A DNA stretch of 64,000 nucleotides, from NCBI GenBank assembly GCA_031763025.1, contig JASSKH010000010.1:2604001-2668000 (forward strand), read 5' to 3'. This document shows, in pieces, positions 32,319-44,559 of the stretch. Made by a program: the position numbers and the translations under genes. Under the pieces are notes generated by a model. That model was not told where the DNA came from. It saw only the letters and a program-made list of their open reading frames with translations, and did not search any database. This DNA is from Macrocystis pyrifera (lineage: Eukaryota > Sar > Phaeophyceae > Laminariales > Laminariaceae). Within the stretch, counting starts at the first letter, position 1. Each line of letters opens with the position of its first letter.

Positions 32319-35300
32319 GGGGGGGGGGGGGGGGGGGGGGGGGGGTACTCATTTGTTGCTTGCCTTAGTCATTTGACCATTGACCACGCATCCCTTTCGA
32401 GACGGAGCACCATTCCTACTCCTATTAGGACACCTCCAACAATTGGGCGCTCATTACGTTGTTTCCATACATTACAAATGAACTTTTTGCTGATCTTGTC
32501 TCGTTCCTGTCTGGCCGCCTGTGGCCACCATCTATCTCTCAGGATAGCGATCGTTTTCTCGCTGCTATTCATTGAATCAAACCCCTCCATGTCACATTCG
32601 TCTATTTTCCTCATCTCCTCTTCTAACACGTCCCGTTCCTCCTTGTATATTTCACATTCTCGTACTATGTGAGTTCTATTCTCTATTGCTTTGCCACACG
32701 GGCACAATTGTGCATCTACTTCCTCCTCCTCCCGGCTACTAGCATACCTATTTCTTCTTTCTGGCAGGTCCAGGTCCCCTACACGAAAGCGCAGTTTCAG
32801 CATTTGCGCGAAGTCCATAGGGCCATGCAAACACGTTTTCATTCCTATTCCTCCCCTTAACCTCCCGTAAGTGTCTTTCCGACTCCACCTTGTTTCTTAG
32901 CGCTAGCCTTTCCCTTCCTTCCATCCTTTCTTCTGCTTCTGCCTTGTACCTCCCAAACTTCCCGGCGGACATCATCTCTTCTTGGTTTCCCCCTGTATCC
33001 TTCCATACTTTCTCAACTACGCCATCCCACCTTATTCCAGCTCGCCCTTTTGTTGCTTTCTCCCATACAGCTCTATCAACTATGGCTGGTAACCTCTTTT
33101 TTGGCATGCTCCTTGCTTTATTGTCAGTTCAACTTTCTCATGTCTCTACAAGTATTTGTCTGAGTGGGTGCATTCCCAGTTCTGCTCTTAATACTGTATT
33201 ACTAGTCGTACTTGAGCATCTTACGATTTTTTTAGCTGCTGTCATGTGTACTGTTTCCAACTGTTTTACGAGTTTCGCGTTCCCTTCCTATACTTCTCCT
33301 GCATATTCTAGCTTTGGTACTGTCACATTCATCAGGATACATCTCTTAATCCTAGTGTCAAGGTGCGAGTCTGTTAGGATCGCATCCATCTTGCCTACCC
33401 TTACCCTTTCCTATTACTTTTGCTATATGTGTATCCCACGAGCAGCCTTTTGAGATCTCTACGCCAAGGTATGTATACTGGTCTACTATCCGCATTTCAT
33501 CTTCTCCCCACTTCCAACTGAAATTTACCGGGTTTACCTTATCTTCGTCACATACAACTACTGCGCATTTCTTGACGTTCGCCGTCACCCTCCGTTTACT
33601 GGTGTAGTATTATAGCGCCTTCTCTATTTGTTTCCGCAATCCTTCGGGTGTTTCTGGTGTCCCCACGAAGTCATCCGCAAACATCAATCCCGACACCGTA
33701 TCTTCCCGTACCGTGACTCCCTGCCTTGCTGCCTCGACTGCTACTATCTGGTCGTTAATATATATCTTGAATAAGTTGGGTGACAACGTACATCCCTGCG
33801 CAACTCCTTGTAAAATATCAACATACTTCGATATTCCCCCGTCCAGCATCACAGCACTTCTCGCACATTCCGTCATATTTTTCATCATTCTCCATATCTT
33901 TCCTCTGATTCCTATTTCCCACAGTTTTTTCCACAATCCATTTCTCCATACTGTGTCGTAGGCTTTCTGCACGTGTAGAAAGAAACAGTACGTTGTTAGT
34001 CGCGCGTCTTTCCTTCCTTGAATAATCTTACCTAAGGTGTACACATGGTCCACGCAGCTACGGTTTGGCCTAAACCCTGCTTGCCCTTCGCTTATTTTGT
34101 CTTCCTTCTCCATCATCGTTCCCATTCTTTCGTTCGAAATCTTACAAAATGTTTTGCCTACTGTGCTTAGTAGCGTTATCCCTCTACAGTTCCCCGGGTC
34201 AGCCTTATCTCCTTTCTTGAATAAATTTACTACTCCTCCTTCTCTCCACCTCCTAGGTGCGTACTCGTTTTTCCATATCTAGTTATACAACATAACCATC
34301 ATTGTAAGCATTCCTTCTCCCCCGTACTTCATAAATTCATTCACTATTTGGTCTGCCCTTCTGCTGCCTTTCTAATCTTAAGTTTAGCTAAACACTTCTT
34401 TACTTCTTCCCTTGTGAGCTCTCTCTGTAACTCTTCCGAACCACTGTCTTCCCTTTATGATGTATCTACGTTCGCCTCTGCCCATGCGTTGACTTCCTTC
34501 TCGAATTCTGCGTCGAATGTTTCGTTGGCTGTGGGTGTTCCTCGCTTTCGGTAATGCTCTTCTAGTACTTACCTTTTCCCCTTCGAACTAATTACCATTT
34601 TACCGTTCTTTGCTCTTAGAGTAGCTATTCCCGTGTCTGCCTCTCCTGCTTGTTTGCCAAGTATCTCTTTAATCCCTACCCACATCTGCTTCATCCCGCC
34701 CTGAAAGTCTTCATTCGTTTTATTTACTACCTGGTACGTCTTTTCATATCACTTTCTTCTTCTCTACCATCTCTTTTGCTTTCTTTCTAGCTATAGCATA
34801 TCCCTCCCACCCTGTCGTAGTTTTACTCGATGTCTCCTTGCTCTTATAGCCTCTTTCACTTCATCCCACGCTTTCTCCTTGCTCTTATAGCCTCTTTCAC
34901 TTCTGCATCCCACCATTTTACTGCTCTGTTGCATACTATCAACTTCTTCCCTATTACTTTACTTGCTGTGGTCTTAACCAACTACTCCCATCCTTCTATT
35001 CTCCTAGCTCCAGCAGCATCCCTCTCGATATCGTTCCTTGTTGTACCTATTCTTTCCAACAGCTCGGAAAATTTCTCTGCTTTTTTGGCCATCTCTTCTT
35101 GGAACTCTTCCCGTTTCTCTTTTACTTCTAGTCTATCTATTCTCCATCGGTGCAAGTTCCTACCTCGTCTATGTTTGATAACTCTCGTCCGTTGACTTTC
35201 TGTCCATATTAGACAGCGATCCGTAGTTCCTATGTCCGCTGCGCATACATGTAGTTCCGTTTCCTTGCCACTTCCATTTTTCTACTATTTAATACTATAA

Positions 35301-35650
35301 AGTCAAGGATGGAGCTTTCTCCCTTTTGTATGCACTGTCTAGTCCATTCCAATTCTGCCTTTTTTACTCTGTCGTTCAACGTTTTCATCTCGTTGTGCTT
35401 GAGGAACTTCAACATCTCTTCCCCATTCTTATTCTTTGTTACTTCCCCATATTGTCCAATGTTCTCATTCAGTTTGCTTGCATTCCCAATTCTTGAGTTA
35501 AAATATCCCACTATTAACAGTACTACTTCTCCTTGCCTCTTGTTCTTCTGTACATCTACTGCTACTTCTCCGAACTTCCTCTGTATATCTTTTATCGTAT
35601 TCTTCGACTCTGGGAGCATATATATGTTTCCTAAGTAGCCTTTCGCTCCC
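32319..35650 (-). mobile_element. LINE-B non-LTR retrotransposon, 5'-truncated, with poly(C) 3' tail
   Basis: On the minus strand: the C-terminal half of an APE-like endonuclease (VVLLIVGYFNSRIGN, SSILDFIVLNSRK; 35230-35650), then reverse transcriptase (EGQAGFRPNRSCVDHVYTL, QGVAQGCTLSPNLFKIYIND, LMFADDF; 33610-34125). Then VDQYTYLGVEIS (33358-33588) and a C-terminal zinc-knuckle-like CPCGKAIENRTHIVREC (32369-32842). Polymerase motif FADD is intact, but frames are broken. The element ends ...CAACAAATGAGTAC followed by 27 C (plus-strand G, 32319-32345). Different family from LINE-A. Confidence 0.85.
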
Positions 35651-37180
35651 CGAGGGGGGGGGAGGAGGGAGGGAGCACTGACATTTTTTTTGCCCTTGAA
35701 CAAGGAGGGGCTGTGCCATAGTGGTACGTCGGCAGGTGGTTGTCTCTGTTACTGTGGTGGAATCGCGTAAAAGGCAAACCCTCACACTATCGGGAAGGTT
35801 TTACACAACCTTGTTGGTGTTTATATGTGCGAAGTATGAGGGGCAGGGGAGTGGGGATGGAAAGGACAAGAGCAACAAAGACTGTGATTCCCGTTTCATG
35901 TATGTTCGTGACTCGTTTGGCGATGTTATACCTTGTTGGTGCTAATATTGCGTACGGATAGACGGAAAGAAGGACATTTTCGTGCAAGGTGCGTTGGCTT
36001 TTCTTTTACTGGCTGTTCGGGTTACACCCCTTAAGAGCTACGCGCGAGCCCGCGTTTTGGGAATAAACCGCTTGGAATTAGATTGGGATCAACTTTCTTC
36101 GCAGCCGTGAAGGGGTGTGATACGGTATAAGATTGTGTGTACGTGCTCTCCCTGAGCGGTGTACATATACCCACAAAGCGCTTACAGGTGCGCGGAGTTG
36201 GAAACACAGATCGACAGTTATTTTCGATCGAAAAAACATAATCAACATCATGGAACAAACGAGAAAGCAAAGGCAAAACTATGAAACTAACGTTTATTGG
36301 CGGGGAGGCATCCAAACAAAACTACCACGACGACGTTGGGCCCAATTTTCTTTTCTGGTGAAGCAATGTCCTTCCTTATATTCCTCAGGGGCAGACGCTT
36401 GCTTGGGACCGTTTGTTGTGTACGCTGTATACAACCAGCAAATATAATATTTGGATGAAACATGCCCGAAAACAACTGATTGATGTGGTGCGTCAAGGGT
36501 AGCCGATACTGCTCCGCACACTGGTGTCCTCCAGTCAAGTTTGTTGAGGATTGCCACCTATTATGCGGTTGCCCCTGTGGTCTATCTAGTGGTTGTCCTC
36601 GAAAACTACCAGAAGAGATTCGATTCTCCGTTCGTTTTGCACGTGCGAGTTTTTTGTTATGACACCAAATAACTGTTGAGAGCGCGTATTGTAGCGTGGG
36701 CACGTATAATTTGACGCGAGTCGACGCAGGAAGAAATTGCTGAGCCTTTCACGCGATAAAGATCCAATACGAGCGGGGAGGGGGAGGGGGGAGAAGAGCC
36801 TGCTTTACCATGTGACCCCGGATCTGAGTCATGACTGGAGGGAGCACGAGCAAGGAGGCCCAAGAATATAAAGGGGATGGGAAAAATAAGAAGTACCCCA
36901 TTCTTTGGTGACGCACACATTGGGTACGTTTCGGCCTCCTCGATCATACCAGGTACCGAGCAATCGGGCAAAGGAGGAGTGAAATTCACGCGTAACCGTT
37001 CGAGCAGACAAGAGCATGTTACACAACAGGCATGCACATACCTACGTGGGTGTTTTGAGTGGGCGCCGATAGATGCAAATCCTAATGATCGGGTGCAAAT
37101 TGACCCCTGGAAAACTGCCTCCACGTTTTTTGGAGAAACTACAGTACTTTGAAATAGTGTTGATTTTTTTTTTCCAGCGG
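35651..37180. other. Intergenic, no gene recognised
   Basis: The minus-strand frame 36657-37550 (297 codons) is long but has no recognised domain and overlaps a tandem repeat. A family C trace (GGAATAAACCGCTTGGAATT) lies at 36058-36078. Confidence 0.35.
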
Positions 37181-37199
37181 TAAAAAACCAAGAACAGTA

Positions 37200-37715
37200 G
37201 ACATCGTGGGATAGCGTGGCATGAGCGTGGCATCGAAGGCGTATGACACCGCCAAGGAAATATACTGAGGTCTTCAATACAATGTTCATCCCTTGCCAAG
37301 ATAACCCGGACTTCGACGAACATTGCCAAGGTGCCCCCCGCCAGGCGACTGGATGAGCGGCGCACATTGTCACATATGCACGCCACACGAAACGCGGCTT
37401 CCGCAAAACGTGGAGGGAGCTAGGAGCTGTGAACACGTGAGTGCTACATGAGAAGAGAAGGAAAAACTGTAATCGGCGGGTGGAACGTGGAATCGAAGGC
37501 ACAATATGGCCAAAGCAAGATAATGCGGCCTGAACTATAGAATGACCCAAGCTCCGTCAAGTCACCGGATGTGCGGAGCACATAGCGCACCACAAAACAC
37601 GGCTTCCGCAAAATGGAGAGGGAGCTCGGTGGGCGTGAACACATTGATTGCACGCGCAAAAACCGTGACGTCCGCAAAAATGTGGCGAGAGCTGGTGGCA
37701 ATCAACACATGAAAA
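37200..37715. repeat. Diverged tandem repeat, unit about 240 bp
   Basis: GCGGCTTCCGCAAAACGTGG, AGGGAGCT-GG and GTGAACAC(A/G)TG blocks appear two to three times. Confidence 0.6.
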
Positions 37716-38407
37716 CACACCTCATTAAGAAAAAAATGGCATTGTTATTGTTGTACCCTCGGAAACGGGGCGACACCGTAGTACTCAACAAAAAAACTTG
37801 AACGACGCGAAGGCTCGATTTTCAGTTTTAAACCGACAAAATAGACCGCTGCCGCGATCCCCGCAAACACCATGCTAAAGCTAAAAGCAACACTTACTAA
37901 AGCAAAGACAACATTGAATTAATAGCAGAAAGATCGATTCCACGCAAAAATGGCTTCGATGTTCATCCAAACCATCATTTTCGTCTCAAGAGTCAGTTCC
38001 TGCCGCTGCCGCTGTGGCATATAAATGGTGCGTGTGATTTCTACACCCGCCTCTCAAATCCCCGGGAAAGCTACACGCCGGTGCGGCTGTGACCCCTCAC
38101 CCCTGCCCCAACGACGAGTACTATACAAAACACCGACTTTCATTCTCATCCGCCGCTGGGGGGGAGGGTAAAGCCAAAAATCTACCCTGGCGTAACTCGT
38201 AAAAACTCACGCCGGAGCAGGAGATAAAACCGGAAGGGGCCCCGTCTCTTCTCTTCTCACTGGCTTCCTAGACTCGGGGGTGGAATCCAGGGATTCAAAT
38301 CTTTGAACTATCTCTGCAAAATCAAAACGCGAAACAACGGTGGAGAAGAGAGACTCCAAGCGTAAGGGATAATCTATATTCTTCGGTGTTCCTCCTGCTC
38401 GTGTCGT

Positions 38408-38548
38408 TTATGCGCCGCCCTCGGCAGCCTCCTTCTCGGCCTTCTGCTTGAGGTACTCCGCGAAGCTGACGTTAGGGCGGATGGGGTCCTTGTACTTGGT
38501 CTCTCCCGGGTACCAGCCGCTGGCGTCGCACTTGTTGCCCGTGGCGTC
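38408..38548 (-). CDS. Plastid protein exon 2 (C-terminus)
   Basis: An AAAATCAG acceptor, then DATGNKCDASGWYPGETKYK, DPIRPNVSFAEYLKQK, a Lys/Glu/Ala end and TAA at 38408-38410. Strong third-position GC bias. Phase 0 fits exon 1. Confidence 0.85.
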   Translation of the reverse strand, partial: DATGNKCDASGWYPGETKYKDPIRPNVSFAEYLKQKAEKEAAEGGA

Positions 38549-41500
38549 CTGATTTTGGTTGGGTGGGACGCCGAAAATATTAAAAAAAAAAACACGGAAG
38601 GAAGAGACAGCAAGAAGAAACGTGAAGATTGTGTGTGGGTAAGTACAAGGCAGTCATGCTTGTCACTCTGATAGAACACAGAAATAATAGAATACGTGGG
38701 CCCAAGTCAAACAATAGACTTCCTCGTGGGCAAGGAGATTGCCTCATGCGGTAGTGGTCCCTCTATAGCCGCTTGGCGCCGGTGGAATGCACCAGTGTGA
38801 TTGTGTGCGAAGTAGCGCCGATTGCCGCTAAAGTGCCGCTACTGTTGGTTGGCACATATTATCACATTAGAAGGACCACGACTGCCTGAAGTCAAATATC
38901 TACTGTCGTAGACTACATATCTCGCGTCAAACAGGCAATTGACACAAGGTAGTATTTTAGCATAAACTAGTACGTTTTAACTCAAATAATATCATACATA
39001 AATATAAAAGAAAACAGGGATGCTTGGCCAGCCTGGGCTTCGTACTTGGGATGGAAGCTGTTCTGCACAAAGTTGAAGAAAAACTTCTCTCAGGATAAAA
39101 CGCGCCTGGATTGCTTGCTTCCTGAAACCCCAGCCTGACCTTTTTAGCTCTCGGTTTTTGAGTACACTCTGTACAATGTGCGGTACCTCGTGTGTGCTAC
39201 TATTACGGGGGACCATACTAAATAGGACCAAATATTGTTGGTAAAAATAGGGAAATATATAGGTTTTTGTGTGTACCATAGGTCGTATTAACTATGGACC
39301 CCCCGTAATAGTTATATACTACCCATATATCTGGCATGTATTTAGCGGCAGCCACCAACGTCAAGCAATTCCGCGGGTACGGTACAAAACTACGAAAGGT
39401 CACGAGAAAAAGTTTTACCTGGCACAAAAACGCCAGGACTCGTAGCGAAATGAATGACACATCACGAGCACATTTGCTGAGACACTACTGCAAGAGGGAG
39501 TGTAGAGCTCAATGGATTTCTTTCAGCCAGGCCCTTTCTTCAGCGGCGAGTCACATGCTGACGGACGCGCTGTCCCCCGGTCCCGCCCCCTTTCTATTGC
39601 AGCTATTTACAAGAACGGCCTGCACTTGCGTTTCGATGAAAAAAACATTGCTGTCTGGTAATTAGTGCAAGATCATTGTTGACGAAGTGAAAGGGTAACG
39701 TTTTAACGACACTGTGAAAATTTGCCCAAATGGCAAGTTTTTAAAAATTTGGATTTCCAGGTCTTGCTAAAAACTTGCCAAAACAAATGGCAAGTCCAAA
39801 TTTCCTCAAACTCGCCAACGAAGGGCTTGGGGAATATCCATGGCAATCGGCCGCTCATTTGCGGCCCAGGACACGTTTTCAGAGTTGTGGGCTGGGTTTA
39901 GGTGGTTCTTGCCGTCTTGCGTGTTATTTTTCTTTTCGTTTCCGTATTCAAATCGCTTTTCCATGCATCTTTCTCGCCTCCCCCCCCCGTGCGGGCGGCA
40001 TGGCGATGGCTTTCATTGACGATTTCTTCCTGCTCCTTAAGGCTAGGTCTTTCCTTTATTTTTTGACGTACTTTGCCGATTTCGTTGCCTCGCCGGTCAG
40101 AGGTGTGGGAGTGGGTTTTGAGGAGTCACATCTTCGACTCGTGTTCTAGTTCGTGGAATCGGGGTTTCATGAATTTCCCATAATTCTGCATATATACGGC
40201 TCATCAGAGTGGGCTAGTGTTATGATATTGCGTTGTATGAGGTTGAAAGCCCGGAAATTACCTAGGTTCAGGCACTGGGAACGTATTGCAGTACTTGGAA
40301 GGCGTATCCAGAGACGCACGAGCTTGGTCTCAGTCTCCGCGTGCACGAAAGGAATAAAACTGCTCTTCTTCTATAGCTAAGCAAGCAGCACACGTGACTA
40401 CCAACGATTACCGACTCAAAAGGCAGACCTGTCCAGGGATACAAATTGTCCCGCATCCTTTATGTTAACACTAAATTGGCAAATCCAAATTTCCAAAAAA
40501 TTGCCAATTTGGCAAGTTTTTTTTTGTTGCCAATTATGTGTCGTTAAAAACGACCCTAACCTGTGTCTTCGCCGCTCATGCGCTTGAGAATAATACCGAC
40601 GACAGAAAACGAAACACATCTGTAGAAGAAAACAGGTGCCGGTACAGTGGGCACCCCGGGTTAACCCCTGTAGAGTCGTTCTACAGTAGAGGTTCCTTGA
40701 TTTTTCTGAGGCTCCTCACTTAAGGAGCTCTATACCTCACCCGAAAACTGACTCCAGCAAAATTCAAAACTCATTCCGATGAACAATCCCGTGGCCCAAG
40801 TACACAAAATAAGCCATTTTTTTCGAAACAAGATTGGCGTTCGGACGTTTTGGGGCCAAGGGACCCCGTCATTCAGAAAATATTTCAGCGGAAATACATG
40901 TGCTACCTCTATCGTAGAACGCGTCTGTAGGTTTGCATTCCCGTTGTGGAGACAAATTACTTGGAGTAAGAGTCAGATTGTCAGTAGTTTTTTCTGCGGT
41001 GCACTATCTAGCGAAAGGGGTGTATTAACGCTTCAAGAACTGCGGTCTCGTTTCTGAGACGATCCACTCAAATCCAAAGTAGTTCATCCCCAAAACCGGA
41101 CTGCAGTGCCAAAAAGGTCAAAAGGTGTGTTTTCGGGCCGAAAGTACCCTCTTGTGCCCCCAGAGGGGGAAAGTGACGATCAAAAGCGGCGATTGAAGCA
41201 AAGGCCACTACGTGGAGGGGGGGAGGATACCGATCGGCGTCGGAGTTACAGTACGGCAGGGGTGCATCATGACCCCATCTGTACTACGGGGCGCTCACGC
41301 CGCTTGTAGACGGTTGACAACACCAAACTTATCGTTGTTTACATCCCAAAGGAGTTGACTCCGTAGCGTTCTCTCGTGTCCCGATGAAATAAGAGCGTTT
41401 TTCAAACCGCGACTAAATAACACACTTGTTCATCACTACATGGTGGGTCCCCCAGTCGAGAGTCGAAAGCGCGTTGGAGGCGGGATTCGATACCCCGGAG

Positions 41501-43605
41501 ACGCAGGCTTGCACGGTGAAGCAATACATTTCCTCACTCTGCACCGGTACGTACGATATTTGCACGGAAGCGGGAACACCATAGTGTCCTGTTCACTCCG
41601 CACTCTGCAGAAAAAGAACAGCCCTCACAAAATCACATGTGATGATGGGAAGGCGTGTCAGACCGTGACTTAACCCCTCTATAACCGCAGTCCCGTCTTG
41701 GGGAAAAAGTACTTGAAATTTGACTGGTTTGTCCCCGAAACGGGACTGCGGTTCTATGAAGAGAGGGGTAGGAGGGAAACTATCTCTTCACCCGTTTTTT
41801 TTAAAGGTTCAGTCGCTTTATCCTCTCTAAACTGCTGTACTATTCTCTCATCTTGACCCTTTTTTAACCCTTTTAGTACCGCAGTCCCGTTTTGGGGACA
41901 AATCACTTGGAATTAGACTGGTTTGTCCCCAAATCGGGACTGTGGCACTAAAGGGGTGGAGTGCGCACGTACAGTACCAGGTATGTATGTGGCATCAGGC
42001 ACGGCGTTTATCATATCGACGAGCCAGAGTATGCGTGGCGAGTCGCGTGGCATCTGTAGGTGTTAGTTGCAGGACAGAATCTCACGTAAAAACAAAGCTA
42101 GTGGCTTGTCGCGTATCTTCTTTTTTCACACGTACATATAATTGTCATACGTGATACCGCCGTACCTGGTACGTACCAGGTACCTGGTATATGATGCCAT
42201 CACCAGTTATTCGACCGGAGCATTCGTCGAGCGTGCTGATTTCTCCGCTGACAATGACGTATACAGCATTTACAGCTTCATGTACAAGTATTATTACGGG
42301 GGACCATAGTAAACAGGACCAAATATTGTTAGTAAAAATACACAAATATATAGTTTTTTTTATGTATGCCATAGGTACTGTTAACTATAGACCCCCGTAA
42401 TAATAGGTTTCATGTGTGAACAGCATGTTACGTATGCTACCATTACGGAGGAACATAGTAAATGGGACCAAATATTGTTAGTATTAATAGGGAAATATAT
42501 AGGTTTTTGTGTCTAGCGTAGGCGCCATTTACTATGGTCCTCCGTAATACTAATAATACCAGTTTTATGAACAACTAACTTGTAGTCGTATATATATACC
42601 TGTCAAAGGAGAACGAGGAGCGGGGCGAACATCGATCGGCCTACATCGTGCAGTAAAAGCCAGGTAAGTATACCCTGCTGTTCAGGTATTCCAAGCTACG
42701 TGGTGCCTGGTATGTTGTATCCGCCGGTACATGCTCAGCTGTTTATAATATGTAATGTGTACATGTGTTCCGAGTATTCAACTCCGTACTGAGGTTCATT
42801 CTTAATCAGACAGAGGGTGAGTACCCGGTCGCTACAGCAGCAGTACCGCACTCACTTTCGGTACCAACCATTGGTTCATGTTTCTGCGTACGTCCGCAAA
42901 AAAAAAAACAGCTGCTCGAGTACGTACGTACTCGTACCTCGTACGAGTCATATGTACACACGCACGAGAAAAGAGTTTCGACAAGAAAAAAAATGCTCAT
43001 GGCTCGGACGCGTCACAAACATATACTCAAAACTATTCATACGAGGCTGCGAGTACGAGCAAGGCTCCCTTCGTCTGTCGGCGCTGGTGAGCAAAGCACC
43101 ATGTTTATGTTCGAATGCACAAGACGACTGCCACTCCTCACAAAAAAGAAACGAGCTCATGAGGGACGACAGCAGTATAACGATTTTACCATATTAATAC
43201 TTGCGTGGTGGAAAAAAAAAAAACCCAGTCCGGAAATGTAAGGACCGTATATATATTAATTTAGAGAAAAGTGATCTTTATATTTTCAGACATTCACAAC
43301 TGGTCCGAAGGTCCGAAGACTGCCGCGCATCCATGCGTGCATGTTTTGACGTAAAAAAAAATCGAGTTCAACGACGCCTGGCCGGATTTTGTAGGAGTGA
43401 GGATGCCACGACCTGCTGGACTACGGCCGCATGCCACCACCGACACTTCCTCCCTAGTTGCTTCCGAGTTCGACACGGCGACCTGACACGCGCGCGTGAG
43501 CAAAAAAAGCCGCCACGTCGGCCTCAAAAGCGTCGACCAAAAGCTCACGACTGCTTCGCTGGCCCAGCACCCCTCGTCGAGTACACGCAAAAACCACGGA
43601 ACAGC

Positions 43606-43650
<45 letters not shown>

Positions 43651-43984
43651 TCCTGCTGCATCGCATGTTGTCATGCATAGCGCGACCTATCGAACGACTC
43701 GTAGCCCACACACTCGGCTCGCTTCTTTCAACCCTCTCTCTCACCTTCTCAAAGGGGTCGAAGTTGGTCTCGCTCCTGGGCTCGTCGGGGTTGTAGAGGG
43801 ACTTCACGTCGTTCTTGGCGGCGTCGTCCCACAGCTTGCCGTCGTACTTGCCACCGGCGTTGACGCGGGTCGCGGTGGAGCGAGCGGTCTGGGCCAGGCC
43901 GCCCACGGGGGCGGTGGGCACCACGAAGGCGCTCGCGCACGACGCGGCGGCGATCACACCAACAGCAGCGATTGTGAACTTCAT
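38408..43984 (-). CDS. Small plastid-targeted protein, two exons, 5.2-kb intron
   Basis: Exon 1 (43745-43984) and exon 2 (38408-38548) join in phase 0 to 126 residues. Residues 1-20 form a signal peptide, MKFTIAAVGVIAAASCASAF, followed by VVPTAPVGGLAQ and a TARSTATR transit-like stretch. The ASAF/VV site is the known cleavage motif for plastid import in algae with red secondary plastids. The mature part is soluble with no membrane span, has KYDGKLWDDAAKNDVKSLYN early, WYPGETKYKDPIRPNVSFAE late, and ends in a Lys/Glu helix. I do not recognise the family; the role could be thylakoid or stromal. Further small exons inside the intron cannot be excluded. Confidence 0.8.
39203..39308. mobile_element. 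MITE family A copy with TA target site
   Basis: 106 bp, TTACGGGGGACCATACTAAA ... TTAACTATGGACCCCCCGTAA, TA on both sides. Confidence 0.9.
39310..41670. other. Plastid-gene intron, no further exon recognised
   Basis: Contains two TTGGCAAG-rich inverted segments (39724-39800 and 40468-40540: GCCAAATGGCAAGTTTTTA, CCAATTTGGCAAGTTTTTTT) that look like one small repeat family. Fragments of family C lie near 40960 and 41040-41100. Confidence 0.4.
41674..41768. mobile_element. MITE-like family C copy
   Basis: CCCCTCTATAACCGCAGTCCCG ... CGGGACTGCGGTTCTATGAAGAGAGGGG, inverted ends around a core with TACTTGAAATTTGACTGG. Confidence 0.8.
41868..41956. mobile_element. MITE-like family C copy
   Basis: CCCTTTTAGTACCGCAGTCC ... 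GGGACTGTGGCACTAAAGGGG, with the core CACTTGGAATTAGACTGG. About 100 bp from the previous copy. Confidence 0.85.
42294..42400. mobile_element. MITE family A copy with TA target site
   Basis: 107 bp with full-length inverted ends and TA on both sides. Another copy lies 42 bases downstream. Confidence 0.9.
42443..42547. mobile_element. MITE family A copy
   Basis: TTACGGAGGAACATAGTAAA ... TTTACTATGGTCCTCCGTAA. Slightly different ends (GGAGG) shared with the 13876 copy, perhaps a subfamily. Confidence 0.88.
43600..43650. repeat. CAG triplet microsatellite in plastid-gene intron
   Basis: About 16 CAG units, one TAG interruption. On the sense strand it is CTG, about 95 bases past the exon 1 donor. 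Confidence 0.95.
43745..43984 (-). CDS. Plastid protein exon 1 (bipartite targeting signal)
   Basis: 80 codons from ATG at 43984 to ...FDPFEK before a perfect GTGAGAG donor. GC-rich third positions contrast with the surrounding DNA, supporting coding. Confidence 0.88.
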
Positions 43985-44453
43985 GATAATGATAATTTAG
44001 TGTGGTGTGTAGGAGTGGGGGATGTGGGGTGGTGTGGCGGTCTCTATAATAGCTTTGCTACGTACGGCGAGTGAGGTTCCGTCAGCGCTTTTTTGTGTTT
44101 TTGGGTGAGAACAGCACGTCATCGCCTTCCCTGATCCCTCTTCTGTTGGCCTCTTTCGCGAAACTTGACACAAATTTCCACGATATCGGATATCGAAAAA
44201 ACTATTATTAATAAATAGAATTCGATATCGGGCGAACCTACATCGATGCGATACATAATCTGGATCGATACCACGATACATCAAATCGATACTGTTTTGA
44301 TAGTCGATGTTATGTACCAGGTGGCTGGTACGATATAATTTTCTTTGAATGTCTTATAGTTATCATACTCTAATAACAACGACCTATCCTCACGCGCGCT
44401 TCTCAATGACAATAATTGGCGGCTGGAGCACAGCAGAGCATCATCGCGCACTA

Positions 44454-44558
44454 TTACGGGGGTACATAGTTAATAGGACCTATGATGTACATAAAAACCT
44501 ATATACTTACCTATTTTTACTAACAAAATTTGGTCCCGTTAACTATGGACCCCCGTAA
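44454..44558. mobile_element. MITE family A copy with TA target site
   Basis: 105 bp, TTACGGGGGTACATAGTTAA ... TTAACTATGGACCCCCGTAA, TA on both sides. Subtype with ACATAAAAACCTATA shared with 26656-26760. Confidence 0.9.
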
Positions 44559-44559
44559 T

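Noticed and set aside
36657..37550. 297-codon minus-strand frame
   Set aside because: It overlaps a tandem repeat, has no recognised domain, and its Cys/Ser/His-rich composition looks non-coding.
41430..41540. tRNA-like segment with GGGATTCGATACCCC
   Set aside because: The T-arm-like stem is present, but no D-arm, anticodon arm or acceptor pairing could be built around it.
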